Source: JAIBJN01 sp963699495 (GTDB taxonomy: Bacteria > Actinomycetota > Thermoleophilia > Gaiellales > Gaiellaceae). From it: a DNA stretch of 64,000 nucleotides. Positions 17,660 to 27,691 of this stretch are shown here, piece by piece (position 1 is the stretch's first letter; each line of letters opens with the position of its first letter). The stretch is from contig CAVOUB010000003.1 of NCBI GenBank assembly GCA_963699495.1, forward strand, positions 496,001-560,000. Reading direction: 5' to 3'. Both the position numbers and the translations under genes were made by a program. The notes below the pieces were generated by a model, which saw only the letters and a list, made by a program, of their open reading frames with translations, ran no database searches and was not told the DNA's origin.

Positions 17660-18662
17660 TTGGCGGCGACCTCCTCGGGTGCTGGTTTGGGGGAGCGCAT
17701 GACCTGGACGATCTGGGCGGCGATCGCGACCGCCACCTCCTCGGGGGTTCGGGAGCCGATCTTCAGGCCGATCGGCGCGTGGATGCGGGCGATGTCCTCG
17801 TCGGACACGCCCTCGGCCCGCAGCCGCTCGGCGCGGTCCTCGTTCGTGCGCCGGGCTCCCATCGCGCCGATGTAGCCGGCGTGGCGTCCCCAGCGCCACC
17901 TTCAGCGCCGGGACGTCGAACTTGTGGTCGTGGGTGAGGACGCAGATGACGGTGCGCTCGTCCACGGGCGCGCTCTGCAGGAAGCGGTCGGGCCACTCGA
18001 CGACGAGCTCGTCCACGTCGGGGAAGCGCTCCGGCGTGACGAACTTCGCGCGCGCGTCGCACACGGTCACGCGGTAGCCGAGGTAGCGCCCGATCGACGC
18101 GACCGCGGCGGCGTGGTCGACGGCGCCGAACACGTACATGTTCGGCCTGGGAGCGAAGGAGGAGACGAAGAGCTGGCCCTCCGGCGTGTCGATGATCCCG
18201 GTCTCGCCGCGGGCGAGCAGGTCGGCCGCCGGGCCCTCGTCCTCGGGGCCGACGAGGCGCTTGGCACCGGCGTCGTCGCCCGTGATCCTGATCTCGAGCG
18301 CGATCGGGCGCTCCTCGCGCACCGCCTCGGCGATGGGCGCGACGAGCGACGGGTCGAGCCGGTCGACGAAGATGTGGACGGTGCCGCCGCAGGGGAGCCC
18401 GACCTCGAAGGCCTCCTCGTCGGCGATCCCGTAGGTCACGAGGCGGGGCGCTCCGCCGGCGAGCACGTCGCGGGCCTCGCCGTAGACGGCGGGCTCGACG
18501 CAGCCGCCCGGTCACCGAGCCGGCGACCTCGCCTCCCTCGGAGACGGCCAGGACGGCGCCGGGGTCACGCGGAGCAGACCGCTCCGTCTCGACGACGGTC
18601 GCGATCGCGACCGGCGTCCCGTCGGCCGCCCAGCGCTCGAGGGTCTCGAGGACGTCTCTCAC
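17656..18662 (-). CDS. coxI: XdhC/CoxI family molybdenum cofactor insertion protein, two frameshifts
   Basis: XdhC-type proteins bind and sulfurate the molybdenum cofactor before insertion. From GTG 18662: PVAIATVVETERSAPRDPGA and, after a break near 18505, the remaining N-terminal half with GLPCGGTVHIFVDRL. The Rossmann-like C-terminal domain has YVFGAVDHAAAVASIGRYLG and CVLTHDHKFDVPALKVAL. After a break near 17890 it ends with IGAMGARRTNEDRAERL and PIGLKIGSRTPEEVAVAI. Lies between the second XdhC and coxG, with 4-nt overlaps. Confidence 0.85.
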
Positions 18663-19504
18663 GAAGCTCTCAGGCCGCTGTAACGGTCTGGCTCCGCTTC
18701 GAACCGTGCCCGGCAGTGGGCGGAGCAGAAGACGACGGTTACCCCTTCGTGAACGGTCTGCTCGGCGCCCGGCCCGACCGCCACCGTCATGCCGCAGACC
18801 GGGTCGACGGCCTCGGCGGGTGCGGGGATCGGGCTCTCGGCCCGCGTGTGCCGCCAGGCGACCAGCTCGGCGAGGATGGCGACCGCGATCTCCTCCTGGG
18901 ACGACGGCCCGAGGTCGAGGCCTGCCGGCGCGCGGACGCGCAGGACGGCCTCCTCGTCGAGCCCGCGGGCGCGCAGCGCGGCGAGGACGGTCGCGGCGCG
19001 CTTCGCGCTCGCGACCAGGCCCACGTAGCCGGCTCCGGAGCGAAGCGCGGCGACGAGGAGCTCCTCGTCGCCGTGCCCCATGGTCGCCACGACGACGGCG
19101 TCCGCCCCTTCGACGCCGTCGTCGCGGACACGCCAGCCGACGGTGCGCGCAAGCGCGCCGAGGGTGCGCGCAGCCGGGCTCTCCCCCACGATCGCCAGGA
19201 GCGGTGCGGGGACAACGGGCTCGATCAGCACCTCGACGACTCCCTCGGAGGCACAGCCGCCCTCCATGCGGGCGAGCCGCGGCTCGCGGTCGGCGAGCGC
19301 GCGGAGCGCCTCGCGGACGACGGTCGGCTCCGAGCAGGCGCCGCCGATCCAGCCGGTGACACGGCCGTCCGGCGTGACGAGCGCGCGGTCGCCGCGCCGC
19401 GCCGAGGCGGGACGGACGACGTTGACGACGGTGGCCAGCGCGTAGGGCTTCCCCTCGGCCGCCAGCTTGCCGGCCTCGACGATGACGTCGGAACGCGCGT
19501 TCAC
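18659..19504 (-). CDS. XdhC/CoxI family protein fused to a C-terminal YHS domain
   Basis: A complete 281-residue protein. N-terminal XdhC part: LATVVNVVRPASARRGDRAL and GWIGGACSEPTVVREAL. Rossmann-like part: LLAIVGESPAARTLGALA, VATMGHGDEELLVAAL, and PAGLDLGPSSQEEIAVAILA. The last 45 residues form a YHS domain with DPVCGMTVA and FCSAHCRARFEAEPDRY. YHS domains bind metals or occur with copper and heavy-metal proteins; their fusion to a molybdenum-cofactor chaperone may serve in metal or sulfur handling. Start GTG overlaps the coxL stop. Confidence 0.88.
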   Translation of the reverse strand: MNARSDVIVEAGKLAAEGKPYALATVVNVVRPASARRGDRALVTPDGRVTGWIGGACSEPTVVREALRALADREPRLARMEGGCASEGVVEVLIEPVVPAPLLAIVGESPAARTLGALARTVGWRVRDDGVEGADAVVVATMGHGDEELLVAALRSGAGYVGLVASAKRAATVLAALRARGLDEEAVLRVRAPAGLDLGPSSQEEIAVAILAELVAWRHTRAESPIPAPAEAVDPVCGMTVAVGPGAEQTVHEGVTVVFCSAHCRARFEAEPDRYSGLRAS

Positions 19505-21852
19505 TCGGCCAGATTAGCCTCCTGCAGGGCCGCCCAGACCTTGTCCGACGTCACCGGCATCTCGAGGTTGCGGATCGCCCGCGTGCGCGAGCGCGTCGAC
19601 GACGGCGTTCACGAACGCCGCGGGCGAGCCGACGGTGGCCGACTCGCCGACGCCCTTGGCGCCGAGCGGGTGGTGCGGCGACGGCGTCACGGTCTCGCCG
19701 AGCTCGAACGTCGGCGTCTCCCAGGCGGTCGGGATCAGGTAGTCCATGAAGTTGGCGCCGATGCAGTTTCCGTCCTCGTCGAAGTCGATCAGCTCCATGG
19801 CGGCGATCGCGAAGCCCTCGGTGAGGCCGCCCATGATCTGGCCCTCGACGATCATCGGGTTGATGCGGACGCCGCAGTCGTCCACGGCCACGCACCGGCG
19901 CACCTTCCACGCGCCGGTGCCGCGGTCGATCTCGACCACGACCGCGTACGTGCCGAACGGGTACGTCATGTTCGGCGGGTCGTAGTAGTAGACGCCTTCG
20001 AGGCCGTCCTCCATCCCCTCGGGGACGTTCGTGTAGGCCGCGAACGCGATGTCCTGGATCGTCGTCGACTTCTCGGGAGCGCCCTTGACGACGAAGCGGC
20101 CCTTCTCCCACTCGAGGTCCTCCTCGGAGGCCTCGAGCAGGTGGGCGGCGATCTTCTGCGCCTTGGCGCGGACCCGGCGGGCGACCATCGCGGTCGCGGC
20201 CCCCGAGACCGGGGTCGAGCGGCTCGCGTACGTGCCGAGGCCGTAGGGCGTGTGGTCGGTGTCGCCCTCCTGCACCTCGACGTCCTCGGGCTGGAGGCCC
20301 AGCTCCTCGGCGACGATCTGCGCGAACGTCGTCTCGTGGCCCTGCCCCTGCGACTTGACGCTGAGCTTGAGCACGGCCTTGCCGGTCGGGTGGACGCGGA
20401 GCTCGGCGCCGTCGTTCATGCGCAGGCCGGCGATCTTGTACTCCGCCCCGTGCCCGGCGCCGACGACCTCGGTGAACGAGGCGAGGCCGATGCCGATCAG
20501 CTTGCCCTCGGCGCGGGCCTCTGCCTGCTCGCGGCGGAGGTCGTCGTAGCCGAGCTTCTCGAGCGCGAGGTCCATCGCCGCCTCGTAGTCGCCCGAGTCG
20601 TACTCGAACCCGGTCGCCGACTTGTACGGGAACTGCTCCGGCTTGATGAAGTTCTGCCGGCGGAAGTCCGCCGGGTCGATCTCGAGCTCGTAGGCCGCGG
20701 TCTGCACGAGGCGCTCGATCAGGTACGAGGCCTCGGTGACGCGGAACGAGCAGCGGTAGGCGACGCCGCCGGGCGCCTTGTTGGTGTACGCGCCCTCGGT
20801 CTCGACGTGGGCCGCAGGGATGTCGTAGGAGCCGGTGACGATGTGGAAGAGCCCGGCCTTGCAGATGGTCGGCTGGGCGTCCGCGAAGAAGGCCCCGTTG
20901 TCGGAGAGCAGCTTGACGCGGAGGCCGGTGATCTTCCCGTCCTTCACCGCCAGCTCGCCGTGCATGTGGTAGTCGCGGGCGAAGCCGGTCGAGATGAGGT
21001 TCCCGGTGCGGTCCTCGACCCACTTCACCGGCCGCCCGATCAGGAGCGAGGCCGCCGTCGAGACGACGTAGCCGGGGTAGATCGGCACCTTGTTCCCGAA
21101 GCCGCCGCCCAGGTCGGGCGAGACGATGCGGATCTTGTGCTCTGGGATGCCCGCGACGATCGCGAAGAGCGTGCGGTGGGCGTGCGGGGCCTGCGAGGTC
21201 ATGTAGATCGTCGCCTTGCCCGTCGCCGGGTTGACGTCCGCGACGCAGCCGCAGCACTCGAGCGGCGCCGGGTGGCAGCGGGGATAGAAGGTGTCCAGCT
21301 CGACGACGCGGTCGGCGTCGGCGAAGGCGCGGTCGGTCGCCTCCTTGTCGCCGGCCTCCCAGTCGTAGATGTGGTTGTCGGTCTGGCCTTCCTTCTCGTC
21401 GCGGATGACGGGCGCGCCCTCCGCAAGCGCCTGCTGCGGGCTCGTGACGGCCTGCAGCGGCTCGTAGTCGACGTCGATGAGCTCGCACGGCGTCCTTGGC
21501 GATGTAGGCGGACTCGGCGATGACCGCCGCGACCTCCTGCCCCTGGAAGCGCACCTTGTCGGTGGCGAGCACGGCCTGCGTGTCGCCCGAGAGCGTGGGC
21601 ATCCAGGCGAGGTTGTGCTGCGCGAGCAGCTCGCCGGTGACGACGGCGACGACGCCCTCGACCGCCGGCGGCCCGCGAGGTGTCGATCGAGTTGATGCGC
21701 GCGTGTGCGAACGGGCTCCTGAGGAACTCCAGGTGGAGCATCCCGGGAAGCGTGATGTCGTCGAAGTAGTTGCCCCTGCCGCGGATGAAGCGGGCGTCCT
21801 CGAACCGCTTGACGGAGTGGCCGACGCCGCGGATCTCTTCGGTTGCGGCCAT
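19501..21852 (-). CDS. coxL: Aerobic carbon monoxide dehydrogenase large subunit, form I, frameshifted
   Basis: Catalytic Mo-Cu subunit that oxidises CO to CO2. It carries the form I active-site loop VAYRCSFR (complement 20741-20764), whose Cys binds the copper of the Mo-Cu centre in characterised enzymes. Other marks: RIVSPDLGGGFGNKVPIYPG, GQGHETTFAQIVAEELG and PLGAKGVGESATVGSPAAF. Frames break near 21665, 21490 and 19585; the true C-terminus, RNLEMPVTSDKVWAALQEA, ends at TGA 19501. Restored length about 780 residues. ATG 21852. Confidence 0.93.
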
Positions 21853-21854
21853 CG

Positions 21855-22357
<503 letters not shown>

Positions 22358-22367
22358 CGTCCCCTCC

Positions 22368-23234
22368 TCACGCGGCCGCCGTCTCGGCCGCCTTCCGGAG
22401 CCCTCGCTCCGTGAAGACGCGGACGACGCTCCGCTTGTAGTCGGCGCTCCCGCGATGGTCGCTCCGCGGCTGCGCAGCCTCGGCGGCCAGCTGCGCCGCC
22501 GCCTGGATGGTCTCGTCGTTCAGCTCGGCCCCGGCGAGCGCCTCCTCGGCGCCGGTCGCCCGCATGTTCCGCGGGCCGACGCCGGTGAGCGCGATGCCCG
22601 CCCTGCCGACCTTGCCGTTGTCGAAGGAGAGGTGGACGGCGACGCCGACGGTGGCGAAGTCGCCGATCTTCCGCTCGAGCTTGAGGTAGGTCCCGCCGGC
22701 GCGCGCGCCGGGATCCGGAACCTGCACCGCCGTCGCGATCTCGTTCGGCTGCAGGCTCGTCGTGAACGGGCCCTGGAAGAGCTCGTCGAGCGGGATCGTG
22801 CGCGACCCGGACGAGGAGACGACCTCGAGCCGGGCGCCCGCGGCGAGGAGCGCCGAGCCCCAGTCTCCCTGCGGATCTGCGTGCGTGAGCGAGCCGACGA
22901 CCGTGCCGCGGTTGCGGACGATCGGGTCGGAGATCTGCGGTGCGGCGTCCCCGAGGACGCCGTAGCGCCCGTGCAGCGCCTCGGAGCGCTCGCAGTCCTT
23001 GTGCCGCACGAGGGCGCCGATCGAGAGGAAGCCGTTGTCCTCCTCGATCGACTCGAGGCCCTCGATGCGGTTGATGTCGACGAGGGCGCGAGGCGAGGCG
23101 AAGCGGAGCTTCATCAGCGGGATCAAGCTCTGCCCGCCTGCCAACACCTTCCCCTCGTCCCCGTAGCGCTCCAGGATCTCGAGCGCCTCTTCGACGCTCG
23201 CCGGAGCGTGATACTCGAACCTGGCGGGGTACAT
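22368..23234 (-). CDS. coxM: CO dehydrogenase FAD-binding medium subunit
   Basis: A complete 288-residue FAD subunit: KVLAGGQSLIPLMKLRFASP (motif 1), NRGTVVGSLTHADPQGDW (motif 2), and the C-terminal SDHRGSADYKRSVVRVFTER. First gene of the M-S-L order that defines form I cox clusters, and of the whole nine-gene run ending at 13453. ATG 23234 is preceded by AAGGAGG at good spacing. Confidence 0.92.
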   Translation of the reverse strand: MYPARFEYHAPASVEEALEILERYGDEGKVLAGGQSLIPLMKLRFASPRALVDINRIEGLESIEEDNGFLSIGALVRHKDCERSEALHGRYGVLGDAAPQISDPIVRNRGTVVGSLTHADPQGDWGSALLAAGARLEVVSSSGSRTIPLDELFQGPFTTSLQPNEIATAVQVPDPGARAGGTYLKLERKIGDFATVGVAVHLSFDNGKVGRAGIALTGVGPRNMRATGAEEALAGAELNDETIQAAAQLAAEAAQPRSDHRGSADYKRSVVRVFTERGLRKAAETAAA

Positions 23235-23344
23235 ACGGTGGCGCCTCCTTCCGGAAACCCCGAGACCGATCGGTCCTTGTGGGGCGACAATACTCCGCCA
23301 GCTCCCGGGTATTTCCATTACGTGTCTCCCGTTACGCTTCCGGG
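23235..23344. promoter_or_regulatory. Divergent coxM / coxD promoter region
   Basis: A 110-nt gap between divergent cox genes. Minus strand: -10-like TATTGT at 23287-23292, about 52 nt before coxM. Plus strand: TACGCT at 23333-23338, 6 nt before the coxD ATG, so a leaderless transcript is likely. The 10-mer GCGACAATAC at 23284-23293 recurs at 24858-24867 in the lipoprotein/coxE divergent gap. Confidence 0.45.
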
Positions 23345-24211
23345 ATGCGCTTTGGATCGGTCACCGAGGTCGAGCAGGCCCTGCGCGCGGAGTCGTATCT
23401 CCCCGACCGCGGCCTGGCCACGGCCGTCTACCTGGCCGTCTCGATGGGCCGGCCGCTGCTTCTCGAGGGCGAGGCGGGAGTCGGCAAGACCGAGGTCGGC
23501 AAGACGCTCGCCCGCATCCTCGACGCCGACCTGATCCGGCTCCAGTGCTACGAGGGGATCGACGCCTCGCAGGCGCTCTACGAATGGGACTACGCCCGCC
23601 AGCTCCTCTACGCGCGGGCGCTGCAGGAAGGCGAGGTCGCCGTCGGCGAGCGCGTGGCCGAGCTCTACGGGCCTGAGTTCCTCGTGGAGCGGCCGCTGCT
23701 CCGGGCCATCCGGGCCGGCTCCGGCGCCGTGCTCCTCGTCGACGAGCTCGACCGCGCCGACGACGAGTTCGAGGCGTTCCTGCTCGAAGTCCTCTCCGAC
23801 TTCACGGTCACCGTCCCCGAGCTGGGGACGATCGCGGCGCCGGAGCCGCCGGCGGTCGTCATCACCTCCAACCGCACGCGCGAGCTCCACGACGCGCTCA
23901 AGCGCCGCTGCCTCTACCACTGGATCGACTTCCCCGACGTGGCGCGCGAGGCGGAGATCATCCGGCTGCGCGCGCCCGACGTGGAGGAGCCCCTGGCGCG
24001 CTCGGTGGCGGAGACCGTCTCCCGCCTGCGGGCGCTCGACCTGGTGAAGCGCCCCGGCGCCGCGGAGGCGATCGACTGGGCACAGGCGCTGGCGCTCCTC
24101 GGCGCGTCGTCGGTGAACGGCGACGCCGCCCGCGAGACCCTGGGCGCCGCGGTGAAAAACCGCGAAGACCAGGCCCGGGTCGAGGCGTCCTGGGGCGAGC
24201 TCGTCGACTAG
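23345..24211 (+). CDS. coxD: MoxR-type AAA ATPase, CoxD
   Basis: A 288-residue MoxR-family ATPase. Walker A GEAGVGKT at residues 42-49, Walker B VLLVDELDRADDEFEAFLLE, sensor ITSNRTRELHDALKRRCLYH. In characterised CODH systems CoxD is a chaperone ATPase needed to build the Mo-Cu centre, acting with the VWA protein CoxE encoded two genes away. Divergent from coxM; its stop overlaps the convergent lipoprotein gene by 4 nt. Confidence 0.9.
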   Translation: MRFGSVTEVEQALRAESYLPDRGLATAVYLAVSMGRPLLLEGEAGVGKTEVGKTLARILDADLIRLQCYEGIDASQALYEWDYARQLLYARALQEGEVAVGERVAELYGPEFLVERPLLRAIRAGSGAVLLVDELDRADDEFEAFLLEVLSDFTVTVPELGTIAAPEPPAVVITSNRTRELHDALKRRCLYHWIDFPDVAREAEIIRLRAPDVEEPLARSVAETVSRLRALDLVKRPGAAEAIDWAQALALLGASSVNGDAARETLGAAVKNREDQARVEASWGELVD

Positions 24212-24850
24212 GAGGGCGCGGTCGAGCGGACGACGGCTTCGAGGACGGGCGGTACCTCGGTGAACGGCTCCCAGCCGTGGAGCGAGACCTCGTAGTCGAT
24301 CCCGTCCCGGCGCCAGCGAAGGATCAGGTGATTGCTCTCGAGGCCGCCCAGCGGATACGGCGGCGCGAGCAGGAGCACACCCGGCGGCCCCGCCCAGGTC
24401 ACCGTGCCGAGACGAACGTCCCTGCGCCGGCGCTCCGTCGAGCAGGCCGTCGCGCACCTCTCCGCTTCGGGCCGCGGGGCGGCGCGGCAGGTCGCCGGCC
24501 AGCACGACGACGTGCACGGTCCCGGGCGGCCGGTCGAGTTCCGGGCGCCCGGGGTGCTCTCCTCCCCACTGGAGGTTGAACACCCAGGCGCCGGGGTTCG
24601 GGTAGCGGGCCTCGCTGTCCACTTCGTACAAGGGCGAGCCCGGCTCGAACGGTGCCGCGGGCACCTCGCGCGGGCAAGCAGAGGCGAGCACAGGGAAACG
24701 CCGGCAGGCCCGGAGCGCCGGGGCGGGCGTCGGGACGAGCACGACCGGCTCCACGGCCCGCTCGGCCACGCTCGTCGCCGGCCCAGGTTGTCCCCCTCCG
24801 CCTGCACAGCCGGCGAGAAGGGCGGCGAGAACGAACGGCGAGCGGTGCAC
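24208..24850 (-). CDS. Putative lipoprotein, unknown function, one frameshift
   Basis: From GTG 24850: signal sequence with lipobox LAGC, so the mature protein would begin at Cys near residue 15. Globular part contains RYPNPGAWVFNLQWGGEHPG and VVVLAGDLPRRP. After a break near 24430 it continues LESNHLILRWRRDGIDYEVS and ends EAVVRSTAPS. It lies between coxD and coxE on the opposite strand. No family recognised; location outside the membrane is inferred from the lipobox. Confidence 0.6.
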
Positions 24851-24857
24851 GGTGTCC

Positions 24858-24870
24858 GCGACAATACGAA
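24858..24870. promoter_or_regulatory. Divergent promoter elements of lipoprotein and coxE genes
   Basis: Minus strand TATTGT (24861-24866) lies 10 nt before the lipoprotein GTG. Plus strand TACGAA (24865-24870) lies 6 nt before the coxE GTG. It shares GCGACAATAC with the coxM/coxD gap. Confidence 0.4.
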
Positions 24871-24876
24871 GAGACC

Positions 24877-25932
24877 GTGTCCCAGAGTCCCTCCACGCAA
24901 GATCCGGTCGAGACCCTCGTCCGCTTCGGCCGCGCCCTGCGCGCCGCCGGGCTACCCGTCGGGCCCGACCGGGTGGCGTCCTTCTCGCGCGCCTCCGCGC
25001 TCCTCCCACCGGGCGAGCTCTACTGGGCGGGCCGGGCGACGCTGCTCTCGCGGCCCGAGCAGATCGAGGTCTACGACGCGCTCTTCGCTCACTTCTTCGG
25101 CCCGCCGACGCCCTCCCAGGGGCCGCCGATCCGGATCCGGGTGCAGATGGAGGCCGAGGCGGACGTGGGGCTTGCGAGCTCCGTCGAGCTCCTGAAGGAG
25201 AAGAGCTTCTCGCGCTGCTCGCGCGACGAGCTCTCGCAGCTCGCCGAGCTGATGAGCCAGATCGACCTCTCCGTGCCGCGGCGACGGACCCGGCGCCGGG
25301 AGCAAGCCCGCAGCGGCACTCCGGACCTCCGCCGGACGCTGCGACGTTCGTTCCGCACCGGGGGCGACCCGCTGGAGCGGGCCTGGCGCCGTCGGCGCAA
25401 GCGGGCGCGGCGGCTGATCCTCCTGCTCGACGTCTCCGGCTCGATGGACGCCTACTCGCGCGCGCTCGTCATGTTCGCGCACGCGGCGCTGCGCTCGGAC
25501 AAGCGCTGGGAGGCGTTCTGCTTCGGCACCCGGCTGACGCGGATCACGCGCCAGCTCGAGGGCTCCGATCCCGACGAGGCCCTTACCCGCGCCGCCGCGG
25601 AGGTCGTCGACTGGGACGGCGGCACCCGCATCGGCGAGTCGCTCAAGCGCTTCCTGGACGAGTACGGCCACAGCGGCCTCGCGCGCGGCGCCGTCGTCGT
25701 CCTCTGCTCCGACGGCCTCGAGGTCGGCGATCCCGACCTCCTCGCGGAGCAGATGGCGCGGCTCTCCCGGCTGGCCTACCGCGTCGTCTGGCTGAACCCG
25801 CTCCAGGAGGACCCGGCCTACGAGCCGCTGGCGCGCGGCATGAAGGCCGCCCTGCCGTACATCGACGTCTTCGCGAGCGGCCACAGCCTGGCCAGCCTCG
25901 AAGAGGTCGGCGCGGCGCTCTCCCGCTGGTAG
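24877..25932 (+). CDS. coxE: CoxE-type von Willebrand factor A protein
   Basis: A 351-residue protein. The N-terminal part (VETLVRFGRALRAAGLPVG) is the CoxE-like helical region. An Arg-rich linker (near residues 135-180) leads to a VWA domain with the MIDAS motif LLLDVSGSMD (Asp185) and VVVLCSDGLEVGDP. In known systems CoxE works with CoxD in maturation of the CODH active site. Start GTG 24877, close to a -10 box, so probably leaderless. Confidence 0.88.
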   Translation: MSQSPSTQDPVETLVRFGRALRAAGLPVGPDRVASFSRASALLPPGELYWAGRATLLSRPEQIEVYDALFAHFFGPPTPSQGPPIRIRVQMEAEADVGLASSVELLKEKSFSRCSRDELSQLAELMSQIDLSVPRRRTRRREQARSGTPDLRRTLRRSFRTGGDPLERAWRRRRKRARRLILLLDVSGSMDAYSRALVMFAHAALRSDKRWEAFCFGTRLTRITRQLEGSDPDEALTRAAAEVVDWDGGTRIGESLKRFLDEYGHSGLARGAVVVLCSDGLEVGDPDLLAEQMARLSRLAYRVVWLNPLQEDPAYEPLARGMKAALPYIDVFASGHSLASLEEVGAALSRW

Positions 25933-26058
25933 GGGTACCGGCCGAGGGCGCCTGGATTTGGGGAGTTGCCATCGCGCGATCGAGGGCGTAGGGTCCTCGC
26001 CGACACCAACGCCGTTGGCGCTCTCGGGTGCCGAGGAGTCCGGCGTTAGGGGGGCGGA

Positions 26059-26898
26059 ATGTCCGAGCAGTTCGATGGAATCGTCAGCATCGCCGCGAGC
26101 CCGGGCGGAGCCCCGGTCATCACGCTCGACGGCGGAAGCGGCGACATCACCGTCGGCGCCGCAGGCCGCGACGGCGACCTCGTCCTCCGCGACGGCGCCG
26201 GGAACGCTCGGGTCGTCGTCAACGGGCAAGACGGCACGCTGATCTTGAAGGATGCCAACGGCAACGACGCCGTCACGCTGGATTCGCGGTTCGGACTGCT
26301 CGATCTCGGGGCGTCGGGTAACGAGGGCGACCTGCGGATCCGCGACAACGCCGGAACCTTCGTCTTCACCTTCGACGCAAGTTTCGCCGTGCTCGATCTG
26401 GGCGGCAAGGGGAACGAAGGCGACCTGCGGCTCATGAACGACGCCGGCGAGTTCACCATCCACCTCGACGGAGGCGCCGGCGACATCAAGCTGCTCGGCG
26501 CGGACCTCGCGGAGGAGTTCGCGTCCAGCACCGACGTCGAGCCGGGTTCAGTCGTCGTGGCCGTCGGTCCGGACGAGGTCGCGGTGGCGCAGGAAGCCCG
26601 CGACCGGCGGGTGATCGGTGTGGCATCCGGCGCCGGCAATCTCCGCTCCGCGTTGCGGCTCGGCTCGAGACCAGGCGAGGAGCGAGTGCCGGTCGCGCTG
26701 ACGGGTCGCGTCTACTGCAAGGCGGACGCCGGCCACGGCCCCATCGTGCTCGGCGACCTCCTGACCACCTCGACCACCGAGGGGCATGCGATGCGTGTGG
26801 ACGACCCCGCGGCGGCGGCCGGCGCGATCATGGGCAAGGCCCTGGGGAGGCTCGACGACGGCCGAGCGCTGATACCCGTCCTCCTGACCCTTCAGTAG
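26059..26898 (+). CDS. Repeat protein with tail-fibre-like architecture
   Basis: A 279-residue protein without signal peptide. About four imperfect 31-32-residue repeats fill residues 24-155, each built on G(N/R)xGDLxLRDxAG followed by a LDxxxGLLDLG-type strand; this pattern suggests a stacked beta-helix. The C-terminal 120 residues form a separate domain (DVEPGSVVVAVGPDEVAV, GPIVLGDLLTTSTTEGHAM, AIMGKALGRLDDGRALIPV) that resembles the head or self-processing end of some phage tail-fibre and spike proteins. First gene of a three-gene cassette. Function unknown. Confidence 0.65.
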   Translation: MSEQFDGIVSIAASPGGAPVITLDGGSGDITVGAAGRDGDLVLRDGAGNARVVVNGQDGTLILKDANGNDAVTLDSRFGLLDLGASGNEGDLRIRDNAGTFVFTFDASFAVLDLGGKGNEGDLRLMNDAGEFTIHLDGGAGDIKLLGADLAEEFASSTDVEPGSVVVAVGPDEVAVAQEARDRRVIGVASGAGNLRSALRLGSRPGEERVPVALTGRVYCKADAGHGPIVLGDLLTTSTTEGHAMRVDDPAAAAGAIMGKALGRLDDGRALIPVLLTLQ

Positions 26899-26908
26899 GG
26901 AACCGGGC

Positions 26909-27683
26909 GTGGCGACCCTCAGCGTTCGCCAGATCGCGCAGAGCTGTCTCGGCGCCACGGGCTCCATCTCGATCAACAGCCACGTCTACGGCTACATCTT
27001 TCGCGAGACCGACGGCTCCGTTTTCGGCACGCTCGGCGGCAGCGACACCTTCCCCGGCACCGGCGGAGCCCGGACTCGGTCGCTGAAGCGCCACCTGCAG
27101 ACGATCTCCGGGAAGGCGACCGATCTCGTGGTCATCCTCGTGGGCCACGAGAACGACTTCTCGGGCGTCGGTGACCCGGGATCAGGTGACCAAGGCCCAG
27201 TACGCGCTTCAGGTGGCCCGCGACCTCTACGCCCAGGTAAATCTCGGTATCCGGAAGATCAACTGGCAACGCATTCCGCTCGCCGACGCGGGCGGATACG
27301 TCGACATCGCCGACCGCGACGAGGCCCAGGATCTCACCGACGACTGGAACGGCCCGGGAGGCGGCATCGACGTCTTCCTGGTGCAGTCGATCGGCGACGC
27401 GGGCGGGTGGTCGAACGTCGACGGGCCGTGCGACAAGGAGTCGAAGTTCGACCTCTCCGGGGCGGTGATCGAGCTCTCCGGAGGTCGCCGGTTCACCGGA
27501 GTCCTGCTCGGCCACGAGGTCGGGCACTACCTCGGGCTCAAGCACACCAACACGATCACGAACATGATGGGCGCCGATACGAACGGCGACGGGATCGGCG
27601 AGATCAACAGCAACAGCACGAACCTCACGAGCGGCCAGGGCTCGACCATGCGCTCGCACTGCTCGGTGAAAGGCCCGTGCTAG
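26909..27683 (+). CDS. Metzincin-type zinc metalloprotease, one frameshift
   Basis: N-terminal half (GTG 26909: LSVRQIAQSCLGATGS, then LVVILVGHENDFSGVGD) joins, after a break near 27175, a half with the extended zinc-binding motif HEVGHYLGLKH (from 27513) and a following Met (NMMGADTNGDG), as in metzincins. The conserved Glu is present, so activity is expected. No signal peptide. About 255 residues restored. Ten nt after the repeat protein and 8 nt before the HEAT gene, so co-transcribed. It may process the repeat protein, but that is only suggested by position. Confidence 0.75.
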
Positions 27684-27691
27684 GAGGAACG

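Noticed and set aside
14273..18466. One very long minus-strand frame covering XdhC, CoxG, CoxS and CoxL sequences
   Set aside because: It is a chance frame created by indels that put several genes in the same frame. Each gene has its own start, overlaps and family motifs, so they were annotated separately.
17924..21523. A long open plus-strand frame opposite coxL and the XdhC genes
   Set aside because: High GC and codon bias on the minus strand leave long antisense frames open. The translation is low-complexity (Arg/Glu/Asp/Gly-rich) with no family features, and the minus strand holds well-defined cox genes.
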